Program-made: the position numbers and the translations under genes | The notes under the pieces: model-generated | Told to the model about the DNA's origin: nothing | Seen by the model: the letters and a program-made list of their open reading frames with translations, nothing else | Database searches by the model: none | In this document: piece by piece, positions 37,234-46,824 of the stretch | Numbering within the stretch: the first letter of the stretch is position 1 | Layout of the letters: each line of letters opens with the position of its first letter | From: Sunxiuqinia dokdonensis | GTDB taxonomy: Bacteria > Bacteroidota > Bacteroidia > Bacteroidales > Prolixibacteraceae | NCBI RefSeq assembly: GCF_001270965.1 | Contig: NZ_LGIA01000150.1 | Location: 26,291-90,290 of the forward strand | DNA length: 64,000 nt | Reading direction: 5' to 3'

Positions 37234-37293
37234 CAAGAAATAAGGAAGCCAAACAGCATGGAGCCTTGGTATTTGGCTGTTTCTTATTTCTTG
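37234..37293. terminator. Candidate bidirectional terminator between converging genes
   Basis: CAAGAAATAA (37234-37243) and TTATTTCTTG (37284-37293) are exact complements. The region inside also pairs in part (GCCAAA/TTTGGC). It lies between the stops of the plus-strand GH43 and the minus-strand gene, which suits a shared terminator. Confidence 0.5.
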
Positions 37294-37359
37294 TTCGTTA
37301 TTCGATATTTCAAAGTTAGAACTGAATGGCGCTGGCAGTTAACGTTTTTAGGTTTTGGA

Positions 37360-38052
37360 CTATTCGTTACAATATTGAATCAGCTGAACCAGGCCTTCTT
37401 CCTTTTTAAGTTTCAGCTTTTGTTCTTTGGCATAATTTTCAATAGCGGGTTTGTGCACTTTCAGTTTTTCGAGCAAATCTTTGTGGTTGCGCACCGTTTC
37501 CGGAGTTTGTTCTCCCACCGCAAGCAAGTATTGATCATCCTGCCGGGTAAAGCGGTTCGGTTGCGCTTCCTGAAAGCCAATGGTCTTGGTGGCCGGCTTA
37601 AAATCGACCTGGTACCTTTTGTAAAGCCGGAAATCGCCGTCAACGACCAGCTGCAGAACGCCATGTTCGGTGTTCCCCCGATCGATGTAGTTTTCGATGG
37701 AGAATAATTCGCCACCAAGGTTAAATTCGAATTTCTTGTTGGCATCGTCAATAACCAAAACTCGTTCCTGGGCACTCACAAATTCCATCTGATCAGAATA
37801 GATGTTGTACCTCAGCGGAACTTCTTCAATCAAAATCGTGTCGTTAATAAACACATCTCCCCGAACAAATTCTTCATTCAAATAGGCGGTTCCTTCAATA
37901 TTGGCGTAGCTCGGGTTATTAAAATCTTTGGATTTATTCTTCTCAAACGACATCAGGTCTGACAGCGAACTCAGGTCAGTAATGGTAAATGTTTGCGAAA
38001 ATGCCACGGAACTAAAGGCCAGGCACAGTGTAAAAAGAAATGCCATTCTCAT
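37360..38052 (-). CDS. Secreted protein of unknown function
   Basis: I do not recognise a named family. The 230-residue product has a clear signal peptide (hydrophobic core to AFSQ at about residue 20). A beta-rich body follows with the segments GTAYLNEEFVRGDVFI, VPLRYNIYSDQMEF and KKFEFNLGGELFSI. It ends in a lysine- and glutamate-rich helix (KLKLKKEEG). The strand pattern is reminiscent of small conserved periplasmic or outer-membrane proteins of Bacteroidota. The opposite-strand ORF over the same bases lacks such features. It is divergent from the ECF sigma gene with 329 bases between starts, and it has no visible link to carbohydrate work. Confidence 0.8.
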   Translation of the reverse strand: MRMAFLFTLCLAFSSVAFSQTFTITDLSSLSDLMSFEKNKSKDFNNPSYANIEGTAYLNEEFVRGDVFINDTILIEEVPLRYNIYSDQMEFVSAQERVLVIDDANKKFEFNLGGELFSIENYIDRGNTEHGVLQLVVDGDFRLYKRYQVDFKPATKTIGFQEAQPNRFTRQDDQYLLAVGEQTPETVRNHKDLLEKLKVHKPAIENYAKEQKLKLKKEEGLVQLIQYCNE

Positions 38053-38381
38053 AAGTCAATAGGTTTTAAGTGATTTGATTTTACGTTTCCGCTTTAAAAT
38101 TAAGGTGTTTGAAAGGAAAAGTGTTTCAATATTAGATATTTTAATTCATCATATGAATAATTGACATGTTGAAATGAGGATTTGAACGGCCATGAAACCT
38201 TGGCTTGGTAAAGCATCGTTAGCCGATTTGTTTTATGTTTGGGTTCAGGACTGTCATGTCGGTTTCACGCGACCAAAGCTTTGCTCTGTTGTTGAAAATA
38301 GTCGTACAGTTTGATGGCTGGTGCATCAAAAATATATAAATTGTGAGTTCAAGTTCAAAATGCAAATAATGATTTGTGCTG
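38053..38381. other. Divergent intergenic region before the ECF sigma gene
   Basis: About 330 AT-rich bases between divergent genes. A -7-like TATGTTTG (38234-38241) points toward the sigma gene, about 140 bases before its ATG, without a clear -33 box. No coding ORF is visible. Confidence 0.45.
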
Positions 38382-38927
38382 ATGAATGTTAGTTTGGAAA
38401 ATGTAAAAGCTTTTGAATTGTTCTTTAAAAGGAATTATCATCTTTCCTGTCTGGTTGCCCTTCGATATGTGAAAAGCCCGGAGGTTGCAGAGGATATTGT
38501 GCAAGAAACGTTTTTGTATTTATGGCAGAAGCGGGCAGAGTTGAAGATTACCAGAAACCTGAAAAGCTATTTGCTAAATGCCGTAAAGAATCGAAGTATC
38601 AACTATTTACAACGCGAACGCCAGTTTGATGAACTAACTGATAGCGGGTTCTTAGTCAGTTTTGATGAAGAATCGGAAGCTCAACATGCTGAAGATGAGC
38701 TTGCAGTTCAAATAGCTTCTTCCATTGAGTTTCTCCCCAGCCAGTGTAAGAAAATTTTCCTTTTGGCCTATCAGGACAACCTGACTTACAGCGAAATTGC
38801 TACCACCCTTAGCCTGTCAAAAAATACAGTCAAAACCCAAATGGGAATCGCCTATAAAATTTTACGCACGCAATTAAAAAGCTTTGTTTTCAGCCTTTTT
38901 TATTTTTTCAACTTAAAGAAGTGTTGA
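38382..38927 (+). CDS. ECF RNA polymerase sigma factor (FecI-like)
   Basis: Alternative sigma factor expected to activate the adjacent susC/susD genes when released by FecR. The 181 residues show region 2 (RYVKSPEVAEDIVQETFLYL, residues about 28-47, with the following SINYLQRERQ) and region 4 (LPSQCKKIFLLAYQDNLTYS then EIATTLSLSKNTVKTQ, about 115-155). No membrane anchor is present. The hydrophobic, phenylalanine-rich tail FVFSLFYFFNLKKC is unusual for a soluble sigma factor. The ATG at 38382 is preferred over GTG at 38376. It is followed at 109 bases by the anti-sigma gene. Confidence 0.92.
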   Translation: MNVSLENVKAFELFFKRNYHLSCLVALRYVKSPEVAEDIVQETFLYLWQKRAELKITRNLKSYLLNAVKNRSINYLQRERQFDELTDSGFLVSFDEESEAQHAEDELAVQIASSIEFLPSQCKKIFLLAYQDNLTYSEIATTLSLSKNTVKTQMGIAYKILRTQLKSFVFSLFYFFNLKKC

Positions 38928-39036
38928 ATTTTAAAAGACATTTAATGAGGTGTTTAAGTCCTTGTTCTTGTTTTTTTCTTTAAAAAGTTGATATTTTTTT
39001 CACCCTCTTGCCGGGTTCTTGTGTCTTAGCTATAGC

Positions 39037-40005
39037 ATGAAAGAAATGGATCAAAATAGATGGGAGACCTGGGCATCGCTGTTGCATGGTGAGGTGTCGG
39101 AACCGGAAATCGATTCCGGCTTGGATGAAGTGGGTGAAAAAGAGCTGAAAATCGGACATCGGATCTATCACAGCCGGGAGAAGGTCGCGCAAGTAAGGAA
39201 ACTAAAACCAGCGGAATCGGCTTGGGCTGAATTGGAGAAAAGCCTTTCCACGCCCCGGGCGTGGTGGAAGGAAGCCTTAAAATATGCCGCTGTTTTTATC
39301 ATTGCATTTTTAACTGCCGGCGGAGCATTTTGGTTTTATCAAACCGGTGCTGTTGAAAATGAAAGCTGGGCGAGTATCTCAGCGCCCAATGGACAGATTT
39401 CGAATGTAACCCTTTTTGATGGTACCAATGTTTGGCTCAATGCTGGCTCAACGCTCACCTACAAACAATCATTCAATCTAAATAATCGCGAAGTAGTTTT
39501 GGACGGAGAAGCCTTATTCTCAGTTACTAAAAACGAAAAATCGCCCTTCATTGTGCATGCCGGTGCTTCTGAAATTCAGGTTCACGGGACGCAGTTCAAC
39601 GTGAAAGCTTATGCAAACGATTCGAAAATTGCCACGGTTTTGGTTGAAGGCGAGGTTGAGTTTCGGGCTGGTCAACAAGCGTTGATGATGGTTCCGGGAG
39701 AACAGGTTTTGTTTTCGAAGAATACCGGACAGCTGGAAAAAAACAAGGTTGACATCGCGGAACACATTGCCTGGAAAGGCGGGAAAATCTACTTTAATGA
39801 TGAAACGCTCTTTGCGTTGGCCCAGCAACTTGAGCGCTGGTACGAAGTGAAGTTTGCTTTTGCGTCGGACGAACTGAAGTCGTATCGATTTACCGGGGTC
39901 ATCAACAAGGAAAGATCGCTGGAGTACACGTTGAAGATCATTCAGGAAATCAGGAAGGTAAAATTTGAATTTAATAAAGAACAGATTTTGATTAAAGATG
40001 AATAA
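39037..40005 (+). CDS. FecR-type anti-sigma factor
   Basis: Inner-membrane anti-sigma factor that holds the ECF sigma factor until signalled by the STN-containing SusC. The 322 residues have a cytoplasmic N-terminal region of about 78 residues and one transmembrane helix (about 85-103, AAVFIIAFLTAGGAFWFY). A periplasmic FecR domain follows (about 110-210, ISAPNGQISNVTLFDGTNVW and VEGEVEF), then a C-terminal STN-like DUF4974 domain (about 245-322, LFALAQQLERWYEVKFAF). The ATG at 39037 is preferred; an in-frame TTG at 39019 would add six residues. It sits directly before the susC gene. Confidence 0.93.
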   Translation: MKEMDQNRWETWASLLHGEVSEPEIDSGLDEVGEKELKIGHRIYHSREKVAQVRKLKPAESAWAELEKSLSTPRAWWKEALKYAAVFIIAFLTAGGAFWFYQTGAVENESWASISAPNGQISNVTLFDGTNVWLNAGSTLTYKQSFNLNNREVVLDGEALFSVTKNEKSPFIVHAGASEIQVHGTQFNVKAYANDSKIATVLVEGEVEFRAGQQALMMVPGEQVLFSKNTGQLEKNKVDIAEHIAWKGGKIYFNDETLFALAQQLERWYEVKFAFASDELKSYRFTGVINKERSLEYTLKIIQEIRKVKFEFNKEQILIKDE

Positions 40006-40106
40006 TGAAAGCCGGATCATGTTGGTCACAGATCCGGCCTCAAAATAAACTATTACCCGTTTTAGCAGAACTGGTATTAGCAAGTTTAACACTCAAATAC
40101 AAACCT

Positions 40107-43100
40107 ATGAAAAAAAATCAGATTTATCCGCCTGAGCGGAAAAGGTATTTAACGCCTAAACTTTTGTTAAGTATGAAACTAACAGTCCTACTATTCTTGA
40201 TCAGCATTCTGGGTGTAACGGCCAATACTTACTCGCAGCAGAGTAAGTTTGACATGGATTATACGAATGTTGCGATCAAAGATGTCATCACGGAAATCAA
40301 AGCACGGAGCGATTTTCAATTCTTTTACAGCAACGATGACTTTGATGTTAACCAAAAAGTGAATGTGCAGGTCAGCGATGCCAGTGTGGCGGAAGTGTTG
40401 GATCAACTTCTTGGCTCCCTGGATGTGACCTACAAAATTGTGGACAAGTCGGTAATTATCTCGAAAAATGATATGAGATGGTCGTTTGATCAGCGCATCC
40501 AGCAACCGAAAACCGTTTCGGGTACGGTTACCGACGTCACCGGAGATCCTTTGCCTGGGGTTACAGTCGTTGTGAGAGGTACAACGAATGGGACCATTAC
40601 CGATTTTGATGGAAATTATGCCCTGTCCAATGTTCCGGAAGAAAGCACTTTGGTTTTCTCATTCGTCGGAATGGAGAACCAGGAGCATCCTGTTGCAGGG
40701 CAGTCGGTTATTGATGTGGTTCTTGAATCCAAGGTTTCGGATATTGAAGAAGTTGTTGTTGTGGGATATGGCGTTCAACGCAGAGAAGCCGTGACCGGTT
40801 CAGTGGCCTCAATAGCCGGTGAATCGTTGCGCGATATTCCCGCGTCCAATTTCACGCAGGCCCTGCAGGGCAGGCTGCCAGGGGTGGAGTTTGCGCAAAC
40901 TTCAACGCGGCCCGGTGCCACCATGCAAATCCGCATCCGCGGCACCCGTTCGCTGACCGCCAGTAACGACCCCTTGATTGTGCTTGACGGAATTCCTTTT
41001 GTTGGGTCGATTAATGAAATCAACACCAATGACATCAAAAGCATGGATATTTTGAAAGATGCTTCAGCAACCGCCATCTACGGTTCGCGCGGTGCGAATG
41101 GTGTGATTTTAATAACCACCAACAAAGGAAAACAAGGCCAGAAGGCACAAATCACCTATAACGGGCGCCAGGGTGTGAGTAAAGTTTTTGCCAAATACCC
41201 GATGATGAATGGCCCGGAGTTTATTGCGCTTCGCGCAGCTAGGGGCCAGTTTACAAACGGACCCGATGAGTTTGATGAAATCAACACCGACTGGCAAGAC
41301 ATGTTTTTCAGAAACGGAAACCAGGGAAGCCACGACATCGGACTCTCTGGTGGTACTGCAACAGGAACCTACAGTTTTAACATTGGTTACCTTCAGGATC
41401 AGGGCGTAATACCCACAAACCAGTTTACGCGCTATAGTTTGCGCAGTTCGGTTGATCAGGAAGTTGGCAAGTATGTCCGCTTCGGTTTCAATTCAAACAA
41501 CAACTACAACTTTACTGAGGGCAACCAGATTGGTCTGTATGGCGTGTTAAGCATGTCGCCGATTGCCGACCCGTACAATGAAGACGGCACTTTGAGAAGA
41601 ACCATCAGAATGCCTTTGGATGAGCAATATACCATTACAAGAGATGTGGTTGAAGGATTGGAAGATGAATGGCTGGAACACAACAGGGGATTTGCCACTT
41701 ACAACTCGGTTTATGGCGAAGTGAAAATTCCATGGGTTGAGGGCCTGAAATTCCGTGCCACACTCGGTCTGGATTTTATTCAGACAAACAACGGAAGCTA
41801 CACGGCCGAAGGCGTAAACAGCAGTAATCCGGATACCGAGTCTACGGCATCAATCAGCAATTATCACACCTACCATTGGACCATTGAAAACCTGCTGACC
41901 TACGATCGTATTTTTGCGGACAAACACCGGGTGAATGTCGTTGGACTATACTCAGCCGAACAAAATACCAGCTTTAACTCAGGCACCAATGCAAAAGGCA
42001 TCCCTTCGGAGTCTTTCCAGTATTACAGTTTGAGTAATTCTCTTGGTGAAATTACAACAACCAACCCTGCTGACGGTGGCTATACGCAAACGGGATTAGT
42101 ATCCTACATGGGGCGTGTGATGTACGAATATAGCGACAAGTATATGCTGACCGCAACGGTTCGTACCGATGCTTCATCAAGGTTGGCCGAAGGACACAAG
42201 TGGCATACCTATCCGGCCGTTTCTGCCGGATGGAATATCAAGAATGAGCCGTTTATGCAAGACTTCCGGACCTTAGACCGGTTGAAGCTCCGCGTTGGTT
42301 ACGGACAAACTTCCAACCAGGCCGTTGGGGCATTCAGTACCCTGGGCCGCTTGACTTCGAGGAACTACAACTTTGGCGATGCGACTTATGCAACAGGCTA
42401 TTATGTAACCCAATTGCCGAACCCCAATTTGGGATGGGAGTACTCTGAAACCTGGAACTATGGCGTGGATTTTGCCTTGCTGAAAAACCGCCTGTCGGGA
42501 ACCCTTGAATACTATGTAACGAACACCAAAGACATTTTGCTGGGCCTTGGCTTGCCCCGCACATCGGGAGTAAGCAGCTATACCGCTAATATTGGCGAAA
42601 CGCAAAACAAAGGTGTCGAACTTTCGCTGAATGGCACGATTCTGAACAATGTGAATGGATGGACCTGGGAAGCTGGTCTTAACTTCTATACAAACAAGAA
42701 TGAACTGGTCGCCCTTGCTTCCGGACAGGAGCGGGACGAAGGTAACGCTTGGTTTGTTGGTTACAGTATCAATTCAATTTTCGATTATGAACGGGTAGGC
42801 TTGTGGCAGGAAAACGATCCGCACCGCGATATCCTCGAACCCGGTGGTAACGCCGGTATGATTAAGGTGAAATACACAGGTGATTATAACAGTGATGGCA
42901 CGCCCGTGAGGCAAATCGGACCCGATGACAGGCAGGTTCTGGAAGTAGATCCAGATTTCCAGGGAGGTTTTAATACCCGGGTAGCTTACAAAGGTTTTGA
43001 CCTGAGTTTGATAGGAAGCTTCCAAAGCGGTGGAATTCTCGTCAGTACCCTTAACGGACCAAGCAGCTACCTTAATTTGATGACCGGACGACGGGGGAAC

Positions 43101-43487
43101 ATTAAAGTGGACTACTGGACGCCTGAGAACACCGGTGCCAAGTATCCAAATCCAGCTGGTGTGATCAGTGGAGACAACCCGAAGTACCTTAGCACGATGG
43201 CCTACTTCAATGGTTCGTTCCTCAAAGTACGGAATATTTCTCTGGGCTATGATTTCAGCCAATCATTACTCAAAGCTTCAGGGGTGAGTATGCGCATTTA
43301 TGCTACTGTACAGAATCCGTTTGTGATGTTCTCCGACTTCAATAAAGAAATGGGATTGGATCCCGAAACCAACTCACGCGGAGACCAAAACGTAGCAACA
43401 GGTGGTTACAATAACCGGATCCTAACGGTAGGCTTTAATTCGCCATCAACCCGAAACTACATCATTGGAGTTAATTTGACATTTTAA
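40107..43487 (+). CDS. SusC-type TonB-dependent transporter with STN signalling domain
   Basis: Outer-membrane oligosaccharide transporter that can also signal to FecR. From the ATG at 40107 the protein is 1126 residues. A long basic leader precedes the signal core (about 23-42). An STN domain (about 45-110, AIKDVITEIKARSDFQFFYS) and a carboxypeptidase-regulatory-like domain (about 134-215, VSGTVTDVTGDPLPGVTVVV) follow. The TonB-box-like EEVVVVGYGVQRR, the plug (IVLDGIPFVGSINEI, ATAIYGSRGANGVILITT) and the barrel complete it. An upstream in-frame ATG at 40005 overlaps fecR and gives a leader without signal character, so it is rejected. The preceding sigma/FecR genes and the STN domain indicate substrate-sensing transmembrane regulation. 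The glycan is probably a decorated xylan or fucosylated oligosaccharide (inferred). Confidence 0.94.
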   Translation: MKKNQIYPPERKRYLTPKLLLSMKLTVLLFLISILGVTANTYSQQSKFDMDYTNVAIKDVITEIKARSDFQFFYSNDDFDVNQKVNVQVSDASVAEVLDQLLGSLDVTYKIVDKSVIISKNDMRWSFDQRIQQPKTVSGTVTDVTGDPLPGVTVVVRGTTNGTITDFDGNYALSNVPEESTLVFSFVGMENQEHPVAGQSVIDVVLESKVSDIEEVVVVGYGVQRREAVTGSVASIAGESLRDIPASNFTQALQGRLPGVEFAQTSTRPGATMQIRIRGTRSLTASNDPLIVLDGIPFVGSINEINTNDIKSMDILKDASATAIYGSRGANGVILITTNKGKQGQKAQITYNGRQGVSKVFAKYPMMNGPEFIALRAARGQFTNGPDEFDEINTDWQDMFFRNGNQGSHDIGLSGGTATGTYSFNIGYLQDQGVIPTNQFTRYSLRSSVDQEVGKYVRFGFNSNNNYNFTEGNQIGLYGVLSMSPIADPYNEDGTLRRTIRMPLDEQYTITRDVVEGLEDEWLEHNRGFATYNSVYGEVKIPWVEGLKFRATLGLDFIQTNNGSYTAEGVNSSNPDTESTASISNYHTYHWTIENLLTYDRIFADKHRVNVVGLYSAEQNTSFNSGTNAKGIPSESFQYYSLSNSLGEITTTNPADGGYTQTGLVSYMGRVMYEYSDKYMLTATVRTDASSRLAEGHKWHTYPAVSAGWNIKNEPFMQDFRTLDRLKLRVGYGQTSNQAVGAFSTLGRLTSRNYNFGDATYATGYYVTQLPNPNLGWEYSETWNYGVDFALLKNRLSGTLEYYVTNTKDILLGLGLPRTSGVSSYTANIGETQNKGVELSLNGTILNNVNGWTWEAGLNFYTNKNELVALASGQERDEGNAWFVGYSINSIFDYERVGLWQENDPHRDILEPGGNAGMIKVKYTGDYNSDGTPVRQIGPDDRQVLEVDPDFQGGFNTRVAYKGFDLSLIGSFQSGGILVSTLNGPSSYLNLMTGRRGNIKVDYWTPENTGAKYPNPAGVISGDNPKYLSTMAYFNGSFLKVRNISLGYDFSQSLLKASGVSMRIYATVQNPFVMFSDFNKEMGLDPETNSRGDQNVATGGYNNRILTVGFNSPSTRNYIIGVNLTF

Positions 43488-43491
43488 ATAG

Positions 43492-45450
43492 ATGAAAACG
43501 ATGAAATACATAAATATAAAAACGATCATAGGAACAGTCCTATTGACGGTATTTTCGATAGGTTGTTCTGATATTCTGGATGAAGAACCACGCAGTATCT
43601 TTGAACCTGGTTATTTCCAGACCGAAAAAGGTGTTAATGGAGGTCTGACAGCACTGTATGCGCACCTGCGCTTCATTTACGGCAATGCTTACTATTATAA
43701 CTCAGGTGTAACCGGTACCGATGAAGCAACCTATGCACAAAGTGCTGACGGCAATTTTAAGGTGATGGACATTAGCGGGCAGGGGAATATTACATCCACG
43801 GAGACCGGCGGGATCGGTACTTTGTGGGATCATGCATTCCCGGCAATCAACACCGCTTCGGGTATTATTGAAAATGCCGAAGGAGTTGGCCTCGATGCAT
43901 CTTTAATAGCTGAAGCACGGTTTTTTAGAGCATTCGACTATTTCCAGTTGGTGCAGGTTTTTGGAGGGGTGCCTTTAGACCTGGGTGCGGGCGAATTGAA
44001 ATTCAACACCGCGCCTGTAAGGGTATCTGTGCGCAATACCGTACCCGAGGTTTACACCAAAGCCATCTTCCCCGACCTGCTGACAGCGGTAAACGACTTA
44101 CCGGAAGTTGGACGTTTGACGGGTACCGTAACCAAAACTGTGGCACGCCTGTTTTTGGCCAAAGCTTACCTTACCTACGGTTGGTGGCTGGAAAATCCAA
44201 ACAATATACCTACTTATCCTGAAGCTCCCCGCACGGACCCCGACGGACATGATGCATCGTGGTATTTTCAACAGGCGTACGATGTGGCGACTACCGCTAT
44301 TGACAATCCGGGTCCTTACGGCCTCATGCCAACATTTTATGAACTCCATGTGGGCGGAAACGAACGTAACCAGGAGATGTTGTTTTATGCCGACCATACC
44401 GAAACCAGCGAGAAGTATAATGGCGCGAGCCTGACGTATGGCAACGGAGGCGACGCGGATAACTTTGCAGCCTGGATGATGACCTGGAACTATACGGAAA
44501 TCAGAAGCGCCACAAGTCCGGATGGCACGGGTTCAGTGGGTACCGTTTTGCGTGAAGCATCTCAGGATCTTGGTCGCCCGTGGACACGTATGTGCCCGAC
44601 CATTGAAGCGTATGTAAATACTTTTAGCAACAAAACGGAGGATTCGCGTTTCGATGCTTCTTTCACGAATGTATACCGTGGCAACTGGCCGCTCAATAAC
44701 GACAATACCGAATTCTACTATGGTGCAAACGGCTTAAAAGTTTATCCGGGCGATCCCATACTAACCTTTCTGCCCGAAGAACCTGCTACGCCAATTAGCT
44801 ATCCTACCGGAGCAGGGCCAAGCAATGTTGGCGGCGGAACTTTGCCGGGAAGAGCTGATTATGTGATTTCGCCAAGCGGAATTAGCCGGGTGGTCTATCC
44901 CGGAACCTGGAAGATGAGTACTTACCGCACTGACAATGCCGGTACTTTGGGACAACCGAATGCTGCGGTCACCCGTCCCTTTAATATTGCGAAGTTCTCC
45001 GAACTCTACTTTGTTGCTGCCGAAGCAGCAGTGAAAGGCGCTACCACAAAATCAGGTCAAAGTGCAAGAGAACTGATCAATGTGATCCGAGCACGCGCCG
45101 GAAAGTGGAGCTTCGACAGGTTTAACAATGTAGAGCGGGTGGAGGACAACAGCGCGGCCATGATCGCTGCAACGCCGGAAACAATCGACATCGATTATAT
45201 TCTCGAAGAAAGATCACGCGAATATTATGGCGAAGGGTTCCGTTGGTTCGATTTGGTACGCACTCAAAAATGGACCGAATTGGCTTCGACATACACCATC
45301 GCGTCAAGCCCCAAGGGCGATCATGATGCGCAAACCTTTACGCGTAGTATTCAACCTTATCATTACCTGCGTCCCATTCCACAGAGCCAGATTGATGGTA
45401 TGGAAATGACCGATGCAGAAAAAGATGCCTATCAAAACCCAGGATATTAA
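43492..45450 (+). CDS. SusD/RagB glycan-binding lipoprotein
   Basis: Lid lipoprotein partner of the STN-type SusC. The start is four bases after the susC stop. The lipobox VFSIGC is followed by SDILDEE, acidic and consistent with surface display. SusD features include DEEPRSIFEPGYF, AEARFFRAFDYFQLVQVFGG, the helix IDYILEERSREYYGEGFRW with FDLVRTQKW, and the terminal YQNPGY. The 652 residues are at the long end of the family. It is the last gene of the sigma/FecR-controlled run and is followed by a terminator-like hairpin. Confidence 0.93.
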   Translation: MKTMKYINIKTIIGTVLLTVFSIGCSDILDEEPRSIFEPGYFQTEKGVNGGLTALYAHLRFIYGNAYYYNSGVTGTDEATYAQSADGNFKVMDISGQGNITSTETGGIGTLWDHAFPAINTASGIIENAEGVGLDASLIAEARFFRAFDYFQLVQVFGGVPLDLGAGELKFNTAPVRVSVRNTVPEVYTKAIFPDLLTAVNDLPEVGRLTGTVTKTVARLFLAKAYLTYGWWLENPNNIPTYPEAPRTDPDGHDASWYFQQAYDVATTAIDNPGPYGLMPTFYELHVGGNERNQEMLFYADHTETSEKYNGASLTYGNGGDADNFAAWMMTWNYTEIRSATSPDGTGSVGTVLREASQDLGRPWTRMCPTIEAYVNTFSNKTEDSRFDASFTNVYRGNWPLNNDNTEFYYGANGLKVYPGDPILTFLPEEPATPISYPTGAGPSNVGGGTLPGRADYVISPSGISRVVYPGTWKMSTYRTDNAGTLGQPNAAVTRPFNIAKFSELYFVAAEAAVKGATTKSGQSARELINVIRARAGKWSFDRFNNVERVEDNSAAMIAATPETIDIDYILEERSREYYGEGFRWFDLVRTQKWTELASTYTIASSPKGDHDAQTFTRSIQPYHYLRPIPQSQIDGMEMTDAEKDAYQNPGY

Positions 45451-45490
45451 TCATCTGCTTCAACCGTTTTGATCAACACAACGAACTTCT

Positions 45491-45522
45491 CAGCCACGAA
45501 TTGATGGCTGGGAAGTTTTTTT
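45491..45522 (+). terminator. Candidate intrinsic terminator after susD
   Basis: CAGCCA (45491-45496) and TGGCTG (45505-45510) form a stem with an 8-base loop. A T-rich run follows after GGAAG (45516-45522). It is located 41 bases after the susD stop, before the converging LacI gene. Confidence 0.6.
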
Positions 45523-45619
45523 GTTCCTTCTGAATATCCAAAGAACTGTTTGTTTCCATCAGAAATTCATTACTGAGGTGCTCAAATGGTTGCCCTTGAC
45601 TGTTTTTCCCTTTGTCTTT

Positions 45620-46636
45620 CTACCTTGCCTTGTCCGACGATTCCCTTACAACCAGCCGGGTCTTTAGGGTCACTGTTTTGGGACTTTGTTTCGAGTTGAG
45701 TTGGTCGAAAAAAAGCCGTGCAGCTTCAACTCCCATTTCATAGGTCGGATGCGTGATGGAGGTGAGTGGCGGGTCAACCACCGTCGCGTGAAATTCGTCC
45801 GTAAAACCTACCAGTCCCATGTCGTTTGGAATTTGCAGTTGGTGTCGCTTGATTTCCTTCATGGCAGCAAAGGCTACCGTGTCGTTAATGCCAAAAACCG
45901 CGTCGGGTGGGTTGGGCAGGTTTAGCAGCCTGTTCATGGCCTGGCGAGCCGAGTCATGGCTGAGGTTGCACTGCTCAATCAAATCCGCATCAACAGGAAG
46001 CTGGCACGATTCCAGCCCGGCAATATATCCGGCCAGTCGTTCGCGTGAGATATTGAGCTGCTCCGGCCCTGAAATAAAAGCAATTCGTCGATAGCCCTGC
46101 TCTGCAAAATGCCGGGTAATCTTTTTCGAAGCATCGGTATTATCTGCCGTAACCGACGACACCTGGTCCTGCAAGCACACCCGGTCGAAGAATACCAGGG
46201 GAATGTTTTCGGCCAGCAAACTTTTAAAGTGGCTGGTTTCACGGGTTTCCTGACTCATGCAAATAATCAGGCCTTCGACCCGGGCTTTCAGCAAATTTTC
46301 AATCGATTCCTTTTCTTTTTCATACGACTCATTCGAGCTGGCCAGTAAAATAAAATAGCCTTTTTCTTTGGCAAAACTCTCAATACCGGCAATGATGGAA
46401 GCGTAAAAGTGGGTGACCAAATCGGGAACAATCACACCAATCATCCGGGTTTCCTGTTTCAATAATCCCATGGCCAGCGGGTTCGGACTGTATTTTCGGG
46501 CCAGAGCCAGTTGCTTCACTTTCTCTTTCATCTCGCGGCTGATATCCGGGTGGTCCTTCAATGCCCGCGAAACGGTTGAGATGGAAACCTTCAGTTCTCT
46601 GGCCAAATCTTTTAAGGAGGTGTGTCTGTTGCCCAT
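45620..46636 (-). CDS. LacI-family transcriptional regulator
   Basis: DNA-binding repressor with a sugar-binding domain, likely controlling the divergent sugar-oxidation genes. Its 338 residues start with a LacI helix-turn-helix (about 6-30, SLKDLARELKVSISTVSRAL) and hinge helix (PNPLAMGL). A periplasmic-binding-protein-like effector domain follows (about 62-330, RMIGVIVPDLVTHFYASII, NIPLVFFDRV, VFGINDTVAF, GLVGFTDEFHATVVDPPLTS). The latter part resembles Bacteroidota LacI regulators of sugar-acid and pentose pathways. The ligand, possibly L-fucose or a derived acid, is inferred from neighbours. A CAAAAATA at 46655-46662 reads TATTTTTG on the minus strand, a possible -7 box with a very short leader. 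Confidence 0.93.
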   Translation of the reverse strand: MGNRHTSLKDLARELKVSISTVSRALKDHPDISREMKEKVKQLALARKYSPNPLAMGLLKQETRMIGVIVPDLVTHFYASIIAGIESFAKEKGYFILLASSNESYEKEKESIENLLKARVEGLIICMSQETRETSHFKSLLAENIPLVFFDRVCLQDQVSSVTADNTDASKKITRHFAEQGYRRIAFISGPEQLNISRERLAGYIAGLESCQLPVDADLIEQCNLSHDSARQAMNRLLNLPNPPDAVFGINDTVAFAAMKEIKRHQLQIPNDMGLVGFTDEFHATVVDPPLTSITHPTYEMGVEAARLFFDQLNSKQSPKTVTLKTRLVVRESSDKAR

Positions 46637-46723
46637 GATTATTTGTATTCAACACAAAAATAGCTTTTTCTTTTGGTTGAAGTTTGGTCAGCCCATCTTG
46701 TGTTTAAGAACATTTTAATTTTT

Positions 46724-46749
46724 CCGCAAAGCTTTCCGCAAAGCTTTGC
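46724..46749. promoter_or_regulatory. Candidate operator: tandem CCGCAAAGCTTT dodecamers
   Basis: CCGCAAAGCTTT is repeated back to back at 46724-46735 and 46736-46747. With the next two bases the second copy makes the perfect 12-bp palindrome GCAAAGCTTTGC (46738-46749). It lies in the 188-base divergent gap between lacI and the mutarotase gene, where a LacI-type operator would be expected. Binding is inferred, not shown. Confidence 0.5.
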
Positions 46750-46824
46750 ATGCAGATAGCTGGATATGTTGTCTTTAACAGAAGGGTGATTTATTGGATA
46801 TTTACATCTATAATCCAACCTACG

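Noticed and set aside
37258..37707. 149-codon plus-strand frame opposite the unknown secreted protein
   Set aside because: No signal peptide or start context, and the minus-strand frame has a proper signal peptide and full length.
40005..40106. Upstream ATG for the STN-type SusC
   Set aside because: It overlaps the fecR stop and adds 34 residues without signal-peptide character before the better ATG at 40107.
46750..46824. Upstream ATG for the mutarotase
   Set aside because: The added 25 residues run from the candidate operator and do not fit the family start.
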